This document shows positions 35,566-42,763 of a stretch of DNA of 62,579 nt, piece after piece. The first letter of the stretch is position 1; each line of letters begins with the position of its first letter. The stretch is taken from contig CAYMLL010000009.1 in NCBI GenBank assembly GCA_964390645.1, positions 1-62,579 on the forward strand, read 5' to 3'. The notes under the pieces were generated by a model. It worked only from the letters and a program-made list of their open reading frames with translations. It was not told the DNA's origin and did not search any database. A program made the translations under genes and the position numbers. Source of the DNA: CAYMLL01 sp964390645. GTDB taxonomy: Bacteria > Planctomycetota > UBA8108.

Positions 35566-35882
35566 GCGACCGGTCGCCGGAGCGATCCTGCGCCCGGAGT
35601 AGTCTCGGTCCACCTGTCACGAACGAGTCTCCGCCTCGTCTTGCGAGCGTCGCCCAGGGGCGTCGGTTTCCGCCGGTCGTCCGGCGGCTGCCGCCAGCAA
35701 CGGACCGGATGATGCCGGGACGGTGGTCAGGCCTTGCCAGGCCCGGGCTCGCTCCGTCTGGTGACGGTGGGCTCTTGAAGCGGCCCGGTTGAACAAGTCT
35801 TCGGCTCCCGGACGGACGGCGCGCGGTCTTCGCGACACGCCGTCGGTCCCGGAGCCGTTTCCGTCTCCGCGGAGGTCTCCCC
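35566..35882. other. fae-mtdB spacer with a long inverted repeat in the mtdB leader
   Basis: 317 bp without a supported gene. The arms 35802-35821 and 35838-35857 are inverted repeats matching at 18 of 20 positions with a 16-nt loop, ending 25 nt before the mtdB GTG. A GGAGG box follows at about 6 nt from the start codon. TTT after the second arm is too short for a typical terminator. The rest shows no clear structure. Confidence 0.5.
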
Positions 35883-36788
35883 GTGTCTCGCAAGCGTACA
35901 GTTCTCCTGCAGCTCGATACGGACTCCCGACCGAGCTCCTTCGACGCTGTCGTCGCCGTCGACTCGGGTGCGGAGGCTCTCCTCTCTCATGGCGGGGTGA
36001 CGCCGGACAACGTCCAGGGGCTCGTCTACGGCGCGATCTTCACGCGTGGTCCGGAGGATTTGCGGTCGACGGCGATCTTCGTCGGCGGCAGCGACGTCGG
36101 GCTCGGCGAGCAGGTGGTCGCCAGGATCCGCGAGGTCTTTTTCGGCTCTCTGCGGGTCTCGGTGATGCTGGACTCCGGCGGCGCCAACACGACCGCCGCG
36201 GCGGCCGTCATCGCCGCGAACCGGCACGGCCGGGGCGGGCAGCGCTCTCTGGAGGGAGTCCCGGCTCTCGTGCTCGGTTCGACGGGACCGGTCGGCCGTC
36301 GCGTCGTGCGTCTTCTGGCACGTGAGGGCGCCAGGGTGCGCGCGGCATCGCGTTCGCTCGAGCGCGCCGTGGCGGTCGCCGACGAGATTACCGCCGCCGT
36401 CGAGCCCGCGAGCGCCGTCGAAGGCGTCGCGACCTCCTCGCAGGAGGAGACCCGTGCGGCTCTCGACGACCGGGAGCTCGTCATCGCGGCCGGGGGGCTC
36501 GGTGTCTGTCTGCTTCCCTCGAGCGTGCGTTCCCATGCCGCCAAATTGCGAGTCGCGATCGATCTCAACGCGGTTCCACCCGAAGGCATCGAGGGAGTCA
36601 AGAGCGGCGATGCGGGGAAGGAGCGCGACGGCCAGGTCGTCTACGGCGCCATCGGTGTCGGTGGAATCAAGATGAAGATCCACAAGGCGGCGGTCGCGGG
36701 CCTCTTCGAGTCGAACGACCGGGTGCTCGATGCCGAGGAGATCTTCGACCTCGGCGTCGGGCTCGAGCGGCAGGATGGTCGCGGCTGA
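35883..36788 (+). CDS. mtdB: methylene-tetrahydromethanopterin dehydrogenase
   Basis: A 301-residue MtdB/MtdA-type enzyme. It oxidises methylene-H4MPT to methenyl-H4MPT with NAD(P)+, between Fae and Mch. The N-terminal part has FDAVVAVDSGAEALL and the pterin-site region VYGAIFTRG; the NAD(P) part has VLGSTGPVGRRVVRLLAREGA; the end has AIDLNAVPPEGIEGV and YGAIGVGGIKMKIHKAAV, all typical of the family. Whether NAD or NADP is used cannot be read with certainty. The start is GTG with GGAGG upstream and a stem-loop in the leader. Confidence 0.95.
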   Translation: MSRKRTVLLQLDTDSRPSSFDAVVAVDSGAEALLSHGGVTPDNVQGLVYGAIFTRGPEDLRSTAIFVGGSDVGLGEQVVARIREVFFGSLRVSVMLDSGGANTTAAAAVIAANRHGRGGQRSLEGVPALVLGSTGPVGRRVVRLLAREGARVRAASRSLERAVAVADEITAAVEPASAVEGVATSSQEETRAALDDRELVIAAGGLGVCLLPSSVRSHAAKLRVAIDLNAVPPEGIEGVKSGDAGKERDGQVVYGAIGVGGIKMKIHKAAVAGLFESNDRVLDAEEIFDLGVGLERQDGRG

Positions 36789-36805
36789 ATCCGAGGGGGT
36801 CCGGC

Positions 36806-37828
36806 TCAGCCGGGCTGTCGAGCGAGACGCGCGAGCGCGAACGCGCAGGCGCCGACGGACGCCGCGTGGCCGTGTATGGCCTGCATCGAGCAGACTCCGT
36901 GGGGCTGCGGCTGCACGCGCCTCAACGCCCGTTCCGCGACCTTCTCACCGGATCCGGAGACCCGCACGTGGTCCAGCCGGACCTCCGCACGGTCCCGCAC
37001 TGCTTCGATCGAGGCGGCGATGCGCCGCTCCAGGCTCGCGGCGACCTGTGCGGCGATCTGTCCGGCCTCCCGCATCGAGAGGTCGGGAGGATCGACGCAG
37101 ATCATGCGCGCGAGCCGCGCTGCCGCCGCGTCGCGAGTCGCGGGCCGTCCGTCGGCCGTGTCCCGATCGTCGTCGCTCTGCGGCGTGACTCCGAGCGTCA
37201 GGTAGACGTCGAGCATCGTCGCGAAGAGCTCCGCTGCGACGGTGTGTCGGGCGCCGCGAAGGTCGATCCGGTCGGTGACGGCGCACACGGGCGTGCGCCG
37301 GCAGCCCGCGTAGATCAGCTCGCTGCTGGCGAGCCGCGACGTGTCGTCACGACCGGCGGGCAGCGCCTCGCCGCCGCGAAAGGCGACGATGTCGGTGGTG
37401 GTGGATCCGACGTCCACGACCACCCCTTCGGTGTCGCGAGACTCCCGCGCCGCCCAGGTGACGAGTGCCAGCCAGTTCGCCGCCGCCGTCGGGAGCGGTC
37501 GCTCTCGCGCGTCGTCGACCGTGATCAGCTCGCACCCGGTCGTCCACACGCGAAGGTCCGGCCTCGTCCGGTGGCTCTCGACGGCGCTCTCGACCGCGGC
37601 GAGGATGTGACGGACCCCCTCTGACTTCGAGGAGAAGCAGTCGCAGAGCTCGCCGGTCATCGTCACCGCGAGGGTGTCGATGTCGCCGAGGCGATCGAGG
37701 CAGCGCTCGACATGCTCCGCGAGGCCGTCCGGCTCCTTCCACAGCGCGAAGGGCATCGAGACGACCCTGCCGTCCGCCGTGGCGGCCTTGAGGTTGGCGC
37801 CGCCGATGTCCAGCGCTGCACGAGTCAC
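36806..37828 (-). CDS. mfnF: hydantoinase-like H4MPT-linked C1 protein, probable MfnF
   Basis: A 340-residue protein of the hydantoinase/oxoprolinase-like group annotated as H4MPT-linked C1 transfer pathway protein (COG1548 type). Actin-fold phosphate motifs are seen: ALDIGGANLKAA at the N-terminus, AVTMTGELCDCF, VVVDVGSTTTDIVAF and RVSGSGEKVAERAL. The archaeal homologue MfnF couples the furan diphosphate with gamma-glutamyl-tyramine to build the methanofuran core. The GTG start (37828) overlaps the upstream ATP-grasp stop (GTGA) with GAGGAG upstream, so the two form an operon. In methylotrophs the furan cofactor contains tyrosine, and the bacterial substrate may differ. Confidence 0.85.
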   Translation of the reverse strand: MTRAALDIGGANLKAATADGRVVSMPFALWKEPDGLAEHVERCLDRLGDIDTLAVTMTGELCDCFSSKSEGVRHILAAVESAVESHRTRPDLRVWTTGCELITVDDARERPLPTAAANWLALVTWAARESRDTEGVVVDVGSTTTDIVAFRGGEALPAGRDDTSRLASSELIYAGCRRTPVCAVTDRIDLRGARHTVAAELFATMLDVYLTLGVTPQSDDDRDTADGRPATRDAAAARLARMICVDPPDLSMREAGQIAAQVAASLERRIAASIEAVRDRAEVRLDHVRVSGSGEKVAERALRRVQPQPHGVCSMQAIHGHAASVGACAFALARLARQPG

Positions 37829-38721
37829 CAGCGCAGCTCCTCGCGGCACCATTCGACCTCGCGAATCTCGCCTCCGTCGGCGATATCGAGCGCCAGCCGG
37901 GCCAGGTTCTCGTCGGTCATGCGGCGCAGGCCCCGGTAGGACGTCGTCAGTCTCGGGTTGATCTCGACGACGATGTCATCGCCTGAATCCTCACCGAGGA
38001 GCAGATCGACGCCGAAGAAGCCGAGCGGATCAGGCAGCGAGCAGACCGCTCGACGAGCGAGGCTCGAGGCCCGTCGGGCCGTCTCGCCCTCCGGCAGCGC
38101 ACGGCCGCCCAGATACTCGAAGCGTCCGTCGTCCGAGAGGTCCTGCCGGCACGGACGCAGTGACATCACGCCCGCGGGTCCGGCGATCAAGAGCACGCTC
38201 GCGGCGACTCCGCCTCGCAGTGGTGTGACGACATTCTGTGTGCGGAGATCGGGTACCGGGGTGTCGGCTTCGAGCGTCAGCAGGTCGACCGAGCCCGCTC
38301 CGAAGCGCGGCTTGACGACGCGGGGCGTCGACGTACGTGACCCGGTCTGCGCTCGCTCCGACGGGAGCGCCGGCACCCTGGCGCGTGTCAGCCAACGCGG
38401 CAGCTCGAGCTTGTCGGACGCGAGGCGAATCGCCTCGGTACTTCCGCCGATGAGCCGTCCGCCCGCGTCGAGGATCGCGTTGGCGAGCACCTCGAGGCGG
38501 CGGTCGATCTCCGGGGCGATCAGCAACGTGGCGTCGGCGTCCAGAGCGGTGTCGACCGGGTCCGCGCCGGACTCCGTGACGACGCGCAGGTCCGGGTCCT
38601 CGGTGAGATCGTCGACCACGGCGCCGAGCATCGCTCGTCCCTCGCGTAGCAGCGACGTCGGCACCTGCTGGCCGCAGCTTCGGGTCGCGGAGATGTGCTC
38701 GTGGACGAAGATGGTTCTCAC
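37825..38721 (-). CDS. ATP-grasp ligase, probable MfnD-like
   Basis: A 298-residue ATP-grasp protein starting at GTG 38721 (TIFVHEHISATRS). It has a middle part LASDKLELPRWL, ATP lysine in RVVKPRFGAGSVD, and C-terminal metal ligands in FFGVDLLLGEDSGDDIVVEINPRLTTSY. The N-terminus and length resemble archaeal MfnD (tyramine:L-glutamate ligase, COG1821 type). Translational coupling to the mfnF-like gene fits adjacent steps in methanofuran synthesis. The amine acceptor (tyramine or tyrosine) is unknown. Confidence 0.8.
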   Translation of the reverse strand: MRTIFVHEHISATRSCGQQVPTSLLREGRAMLGAVVDDLTEDPDLRVVTESGADPVDTALDADATLLIAPEIDRRLEVLANAILDAGGRLIGGSTEAIRLASDKLELPRWLTRARVPALPSERAQTGSRTSTPRVVKPRFGAGSVDLLTLEADTPVPDLRTQNVVTPLRGGVAASVLLIAGPAGVMSLRPCRQDLSDDGRFEYLGGRALPEGETARRASSLARRAVCSLPDPLGFFGVDLLLGEDSGDDIVVEINPRLTTSYRGLRRMTDENLARLALDIADGGEIREVEWCREELRW

Positions 38722-38812
38722 TGTGCGGCGAAGCCTAGGCGATCGGGCCCCTGAGCACAAGAGTGACGAAGAGACCTTTCTCGGCGTCTCGAGAGCGGCT
38801 ATCTTCCGTCTC

Positions 38813-39523
38813 GTGAAGCCTTCCCCCGATCAGCGCGGCGGCCTCGAGCGCTTCGCCCGCATGGGCCTCAGCGGCAATCCCTTCCGGGTCGTGCCGCCGG
38901 CGGAGATACCCGAACTCTACGCGCCGCCACTGGATGGCCAGGGGCCCAGCGCGGCCGACATCGCCCGTTCCGGCGCCCGCTGCGTGCAGATCCTCGGCAG
39001 GGAGGGCTTTGGCAAGTCGATACTGCTCGCGACGGTCGGGGGGCTGCTCGAGGACGAGGGCCTCTGCTGCGAGCGCCGCTACCTGCCGCCGCATCACGAC
39101 GGCGTCTTCGTCGAGCCGCGGGGCGGAATCGATGTGCTCCTCCTCGACGAGGCCCAGCGCCTGACGAGGAAGGCCCGGCGGGCCGCACGCCTCTGGTACG
39201 ACGACGGGGGCCAGCGACGGCTCGTCATGACGACGCACGAGGACCTTCGCCGGGCCTTCGGCCGGGAGCTCGAGTCGCTCGAGATTCCGGCGGCGGACGC
39301 GGCGGCGATCGATCGCGTGTTTCGTCGACGGATCGAGTTCTCCGACGGGGATCCGGAGTCGATTCGCCTCTCACCGCGGGGGGCGCGCTGGCTCGAGAGC
39401 GAGTCCGGCGGCTGCCTGCGCCGCGTGGAGGAGCTCTGCTACGAGCTCTTTCAGGCGATCGAGGCCACGCGGGAGATCGTCATCGACGACGGACTCCTGC
39501 GCGGCCTCGGCAGGCGCTCATGA
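38813..39523 (+). CDS. AAA+ ATPase of the ExeA/TniB type
   Basis: About 236 residues. GLSGNPFRVVPPAEIPELY at the N-terminus is the typical opening of ExeA/GspA-like and TniB-like ATPases. Walker A is GREGFGKS, Walker B is VLLLDEAQRL, and a sensor region TTHEDLRRAF follows. It is shorter than ExeA and has no membrane segment or peptidoglycan-binding domain, and no transposase or type II secretion gene is adjacent. GTG 38813 is used; an ATG 17 codons later is possible. Its stop is shared with the convergent gene in the palindrome TCATGA. The function is open. Confidence 0.7.
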   Translation: MKPSPDQRGGLERFARMGLSGNPFRVVPPAEIPELYAPPLDGQGPSAADIARSGARCVQILGREGFGKSILLATVGGLLEDEGLCCERRYLPPHHDGVFVEPRGGIDVLLLDEAQRLTRKARRAARLWYDDGGQRRLVMTTHEDLRRAFGRELESLEIPAADAAAIDRVFRRRIEFSDGDPESIRLSPRGARWLESESGGCLRRVEELCYELFQAIEATREIVIDDGLLRGLGRRS

Positions 39524-39925
39524 GAGCGCCGTGCGCGGCATGACGTAGAATACCTTCCGGGCGACGGGGTCGCGCTTCCACGCGAGGTCGAGGCTGGCCT
39601 CGATTCGCCAGACGATTGTCAGGTAGTGGCCCGAGTAGCTGATCGGGCTGATCGGCAGCTTTGTCGAGAACGGAAACGTGAACTCGCCGGTATCGAGCGC
39701 GCCTGCGTGGAGGGTCTGCTCGAAGACGTCCTCCTCGTCACGGTCGCCCTTGCCTTCGGTGTGCCAGCCGACCTTTGCCACAAGGCCGCGGCATGAGACC
39801 GGCTCGTCGACCTTGACCCGGACGCACCCGCCGAGTTCATCACCGGCGAGACGGTAGTTCTTGAGCTCGGACTCGGACCAGGGGCCGGGGTCGAGATCGA
39901 TCTGGATATCAAGGCTGGTCGACAT
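39518..39925 (-). CDS. small beta-rich protein, possibly arrestin-like
   Basis: A 135-residue protein without a signal or membrane segment. The pattern of a start strand (LDIQIDLDPGPWSESE), GGCVRVKVDEPVSCRGLVAKVGW and FPFSTKLPISPISYSGHYLTIVWRIEAS is that of an arrestin-like beta-sandwich (fungal/bacterial Arrestin_N or Spo0M-type). It overlaps the larger membrane protein upstream by 17 nt and so is probably co-translated. No catalytic motif is visible. Recognition is by eye only. Confidence 0.55.
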   Translation of the reverse strand: MSTSLDIQIDLDPGPWSESELKNYRLAGDELGGCVRVKVDEPVSCRGLVAKVGWHTEGKGDRDEEDVFEQTLHAGALDTGEFTFPFSTKLPISPISYSGHYLTIVWRIEASLDLAWKRDPVARKVFYVMPRTALS

Positions 39926-41243
39926 GGTCTCCTCCGCGGTCTTCCGCGATTCGCAAGGGTGCGACCTCTAGCTCGAATTGCTGGGTGAAGTCGGGCCAGC
40001 CGGCGAGCTCGGTCTTGGTTTCGATCATCCAGGTAACTTGATTGCGGGAAGCCTCGAACGAGTGCATTCCCTCCGGCGGAATCTGAAAGGTCTCCTCGCC
40101 CTCGAGCGTCATGAACGAGTCGCCGGTTCGTGGGCCGACCACTTCTCGCTCGTCGGTGTGGACGTCATGACGTTTGGTGTACGTGTTCGTGCCCTGGCGG
40201 TAGGTGGCGGACTCCCGACAGAGGAGCGTCAAGGCGACGCGACGGACGTTGACGGTCGACTTCGGCCGCTGTGTGAATCGGACCTCGAGGCTTTCGCCGA
40301 GGCACACGGGATGGACGGAGGCGGTCGCGACTCCCGGCTGCAGCTTGGCGCGCGCCAGCAGTGTCTTCGCGAGCGCGAACACCATCACCAGGCCGATGAG
40401 CGCGAAGATCCCCAGCACGACGAAGGGCACGAACGATCCGGATGCGTCATCGTCGAGCCAGAACAGTATGATGAGGGTCCAGGTGATGCCGTTCCAGAAA
40501 GCGGCGAGGAACGCCAGCCCGACGGCGCCTTGTCCGGTCGACGCCAGCCGGGCGCCTCTTCCCGGTGCATCGAGGCGGACGCTCGATCGTCGGTAGGGAA
40601 GGACGGCCGTCAGCGACACCTCGCCCGACGGGCCGATCTCGATCTCCTCGTCGAGCCTGCCTCGCGAGCTGACGGACTCCGACCCGAGTCCGAGGCGCTC
40701 TCCGATCGCGAAGGCGAGCGCCTCCTGCCAGTCCAGCGGGTAGCCGACCGCCAGGAAGATCGGGGTGGCCGAATCGCAGTGGACCTTGACGCCGCGCGCG
40801 CCGACACCGGCGAGGCTCCGGCAGGTGCTGCCGGTCTCCAGACGCAGGACCGAGTCCGCAGACCGGGATGTCGTCCATCGGTACGGACCCGCCCGTCTGA
40901 CCGACGAGAGCTTGCCGTCACGGACGAGGATCTCCGCTCGACCGCGTATCACGTAGAGGCCCGCGGCCAGGATCACCTGCCCGACCACGAAGAACGGTAC
41001 CCCGAAGAGAGGGAAGAGCCAGCGCAGGGCTGGCGGAACCACCTCGGCTTGCCCGAAGATGGTGGCGGCGGTGATCCACAGGAGCGAGAAGCCCGAGAAC
41101 ATGGCGCCGAACACCACGAAGGCGAATCCGGGGAAGCCCTTCCTGGCGGTGCCCGGTGGTCGCCTTCCGAGAATGTAGCGCACCCCGTCGAGGTCGTCCT
41201 CGATCTGTATCTCCGGAGGAAGAGCGGTGACGGCTGCGGTCAT
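39909..41243 (-). CDS. membrane protein with a C-terminal arrestin-like domain
   Basis: A 444-residue protein. It has about four membrane segments in two pairs (PGFAFVVFGAMFSGFSLLW and FFVVGQVILAAGLYVI near the N-terminus; GLAFLAAFWNGITWTLIILFW and FVPFVVLGIFALIGLVMVF in the middle). The last 130 residues resemble arrestin-like beta-strands (ESLEVRFTQRP, VRRVALTLLCRESATY, FQIPPEGMHSFEAS, VTWMIETKTEL). The start is the ATG at 41243 with GGGAG upstream; a longer ORF has no support. The paired gene 39518-39925 has similar strands, so the two may be a membrane/soluble couple. The function is unknown. Confidence 0.6.
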   Translation of the reverse strand: MTAAVTALPPEIQIEDDLDGVRYILGRRPPGTARKGFPGFAFVVFGAMFSGFSLLWITAATIFGQAEVVPPALRWLFPLFGVPFFVVGQVILAAGLYVIRGRAEILVRDGKLSSVRRAGPYRWTTSRSADSVLRLETGSTCRSLAGVGARGVKVHCDSATPIFLAVGYPLDWQEALAFAIGERLGLGSESVSSRGRLDEEIEIGPSGEVSLTAVLPYRRSSVRLDAPGRGARLASTGQGAVGLAFLAAFWNGITWTLIILFWLDDDASGSFVPFVVLGIFALIGLVMVFALAKTLLARAKLQPGVATASVHPVCLGESLEVRFTQRPKSTVNVRRVALTLLCRESATYRQGTNTYTKRHDVHTDEREVVGPRTGDSFMTLEGEETFQIPPEGMHSFEASRNQVTWMIETKTELAGWPDFTQQFELEVAPLRIAEDRGGDHVDQP

Positions 41244-41389
41244 CAGGGTTTCTCCCACCTCTTCTTCGGAAGTTGCACCGGCGTCCTGAAGCCGGATTCG
41301 CGGCACCTCACCCTCCCGGGGGAGCCTTGCGGATGGCGGCGGGACACCTGAAGATCCAGATCGGCACGCTGTCAGGATCGAGCTGTCTC

Positions 41390-42454
41390 ATGAAGGTCGA
41401 CGTGGAGAATCTGAGCTTCGCCCACGACTCGAGCACGGTCGTGCTGAAGGGCATCGATCTCTCGGTCGCCCCGACCGAGTCGATCGCCGTGCTCGGTCCG
41501 AGCGGCTCGGGCAAGAGCACCTTGCTGTCCCTCGTCGCCGGGCTCCTGCGCCCGAGCAGCGGCGAGCTGCGTTTCGACGACGCTGTCGTCAGCAGCGCGA
41601 CGAAGGTCCTTCCTCCGTGGCGTCGCGGTGTCGGTGTCGTGCTCCAGGGACTGGGGCTCTGGCCTCACATGTCGGTGCGCCAGCACCTGGAGTTCACGCT
41701 GCGCTCGCGGGGCGTCCCCCGCGGTGATCGGGCCGCGCTCGTCTTCGGGATGCTCGAGAAGCTCGAGCTGGTACCGCTCGAGCGGCGTCGCCCGGTCGGG
41801 CTCTCCGGAGGCGAGGCACAGCGTCTCGCGCTCGCGCGTGCTCTGGTGGCAAGCCCTCGACTGCTGCTCCTCGACGAGCCACTCGGTGGGCTCGACCGTC
41901 GACTGCGCGATCGACTCCTCGAGCACATCACGGCGCTGCGCCGGCAGGGGCCGGTGACAACGTTGCACGTGACACACGACTTCGAGGAGGCGGCGCGTGT
42001 GTCGGATCGCGTCGTCGTGCTTCGCGCGGGGAAGATCGTGCAGGTCGGCTCCGCCCGGGAGCTCTACGAGCAACCGGTCGACGAGCCCACCGCGCGTCTC
42101 GGTGGGGTCGCGAACATCGTACGCGGCAAGATCGTCGCCGCCGGCGTCGCCGGGCCTCCGCGCGGCCGCCTCGACGTCGACCGCGCCGCACCGCGCCCGG
42201 GCGTGGCGGTCGAAGTGCTGCTGCGGCCAGAGCACGTGGAGGCGCACGTCGACGTCGCGGGCTCCGACGAGGTCGTCGACAGCTCCTTTCGCGACGGTTT
42301 CTGGGAGTCCACGGTTCGCCGGAGCGGCGAGACCTTCGTCGTTCGCGGCAGGTCGGAGCTCTTCACGGGGGCGAAGGTGTCGCTGGCGGTCGCACCCGGT
42401 CGTCGTCATGCGTTTCGCGCCGACGAGGGGACGGCGGGGAAGACCGGGCCCTAG
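41390..42454 (+). CDS. ABC transporter ATP-binding protein (iron/polyamine type)
   Basis: A 354-residue ATPase with Walker A GPSGSGKST, Q-loop VLQGLGLWPH, signature GLSGGEAQRLALARAL, Walker B LLLLDEPLGGLD and H-loop HVTHDFEEA. The C-terminal extension (residues about 240-354, VLLRPEHVEAHV) resembles the TOBE regulatory domain of PotA/FbpC-type ATPases. The permease and solute-binding genes that normally accompany it are absent, so it is an orphan in this window. The start ATG is preceded by a weak AGGA. Repeat copy B begins 32 bp after its stop. Confidence 0.88.
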   Translation: MKVDVENLSFAHDSSTVVLKGIDLSVAPTESIAVLGPSGSGKSTLLSLVAGLLRPSSGELRFDDAVVSSATKVLPPWRRGVGVVLQGLGLWPHMSVRQHLEFTLRSRGVPRGDRAALVFGMLEKLELVPLERRRPVGLSGGEAQRLALARALVASPRLLLLDEPLGGLDRRLRDRLLEHITALRRQGPVTTLHVTHDFEEAARVSDRVVVLRAGKIVQVGSARELYEQPVDEPTARLGGVANIVRGKIVAAGVAGPPRGRLDVDRAAPRPGVAVEVLLRPEHVEAHVDVAGSDEVVDSSFRDGFWESTVRRSGETFVVRGRSELFTGAKVSLAVAPGRRHAFRADEGTAGKTGP

Positions 42455-42486
42455 GCCGGAGTCTCTCCATCGAACGTCGAGCCGGG

Positions 42487-42618
42487 GAGCGGCCCTCCGA
42501 AGGGTCTGCCGGGAGCTTGTCGTCCGCTTCTCGAGGCAGCCAGCTGCGCGGAAACTCGTGAGCGCTCCCCAGCAGGTCGACCGAGGCGGAGCAGGCCGGT
42601 TGGCGACGGAGGAGCTCG
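42487..42618. repeat. dispersed intergenic repeat, copy B (pairs with 9826-9959)
   Basis: A 132-bp stretch about 70% identical to copy A, same orientation, with GGGTCTGCCGGGAGCT and the ...CTCGT...AGGCCGG...GCGACGG landmarks in the same order and near-identical spacing. It lies in the 309-bp spacer between the convergent ABC ATPase and PQQ-like genes. No supported gene was found in that spacer. Confidence 0.65.
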
Positions 42619-42763
42619 AGGCAGGACAGCGGGATGTCGGCGATCGAGACACTGCCGCTCCCTGCCGTGCCACCGCCCGGGAGATCGACCGCGGACGTCG
42701 ATGTCACGGGCGTCGCAAGCGTGGCGAGCATGTTGACCGTGAGACGGCGCGGGGAGGAGGCGA

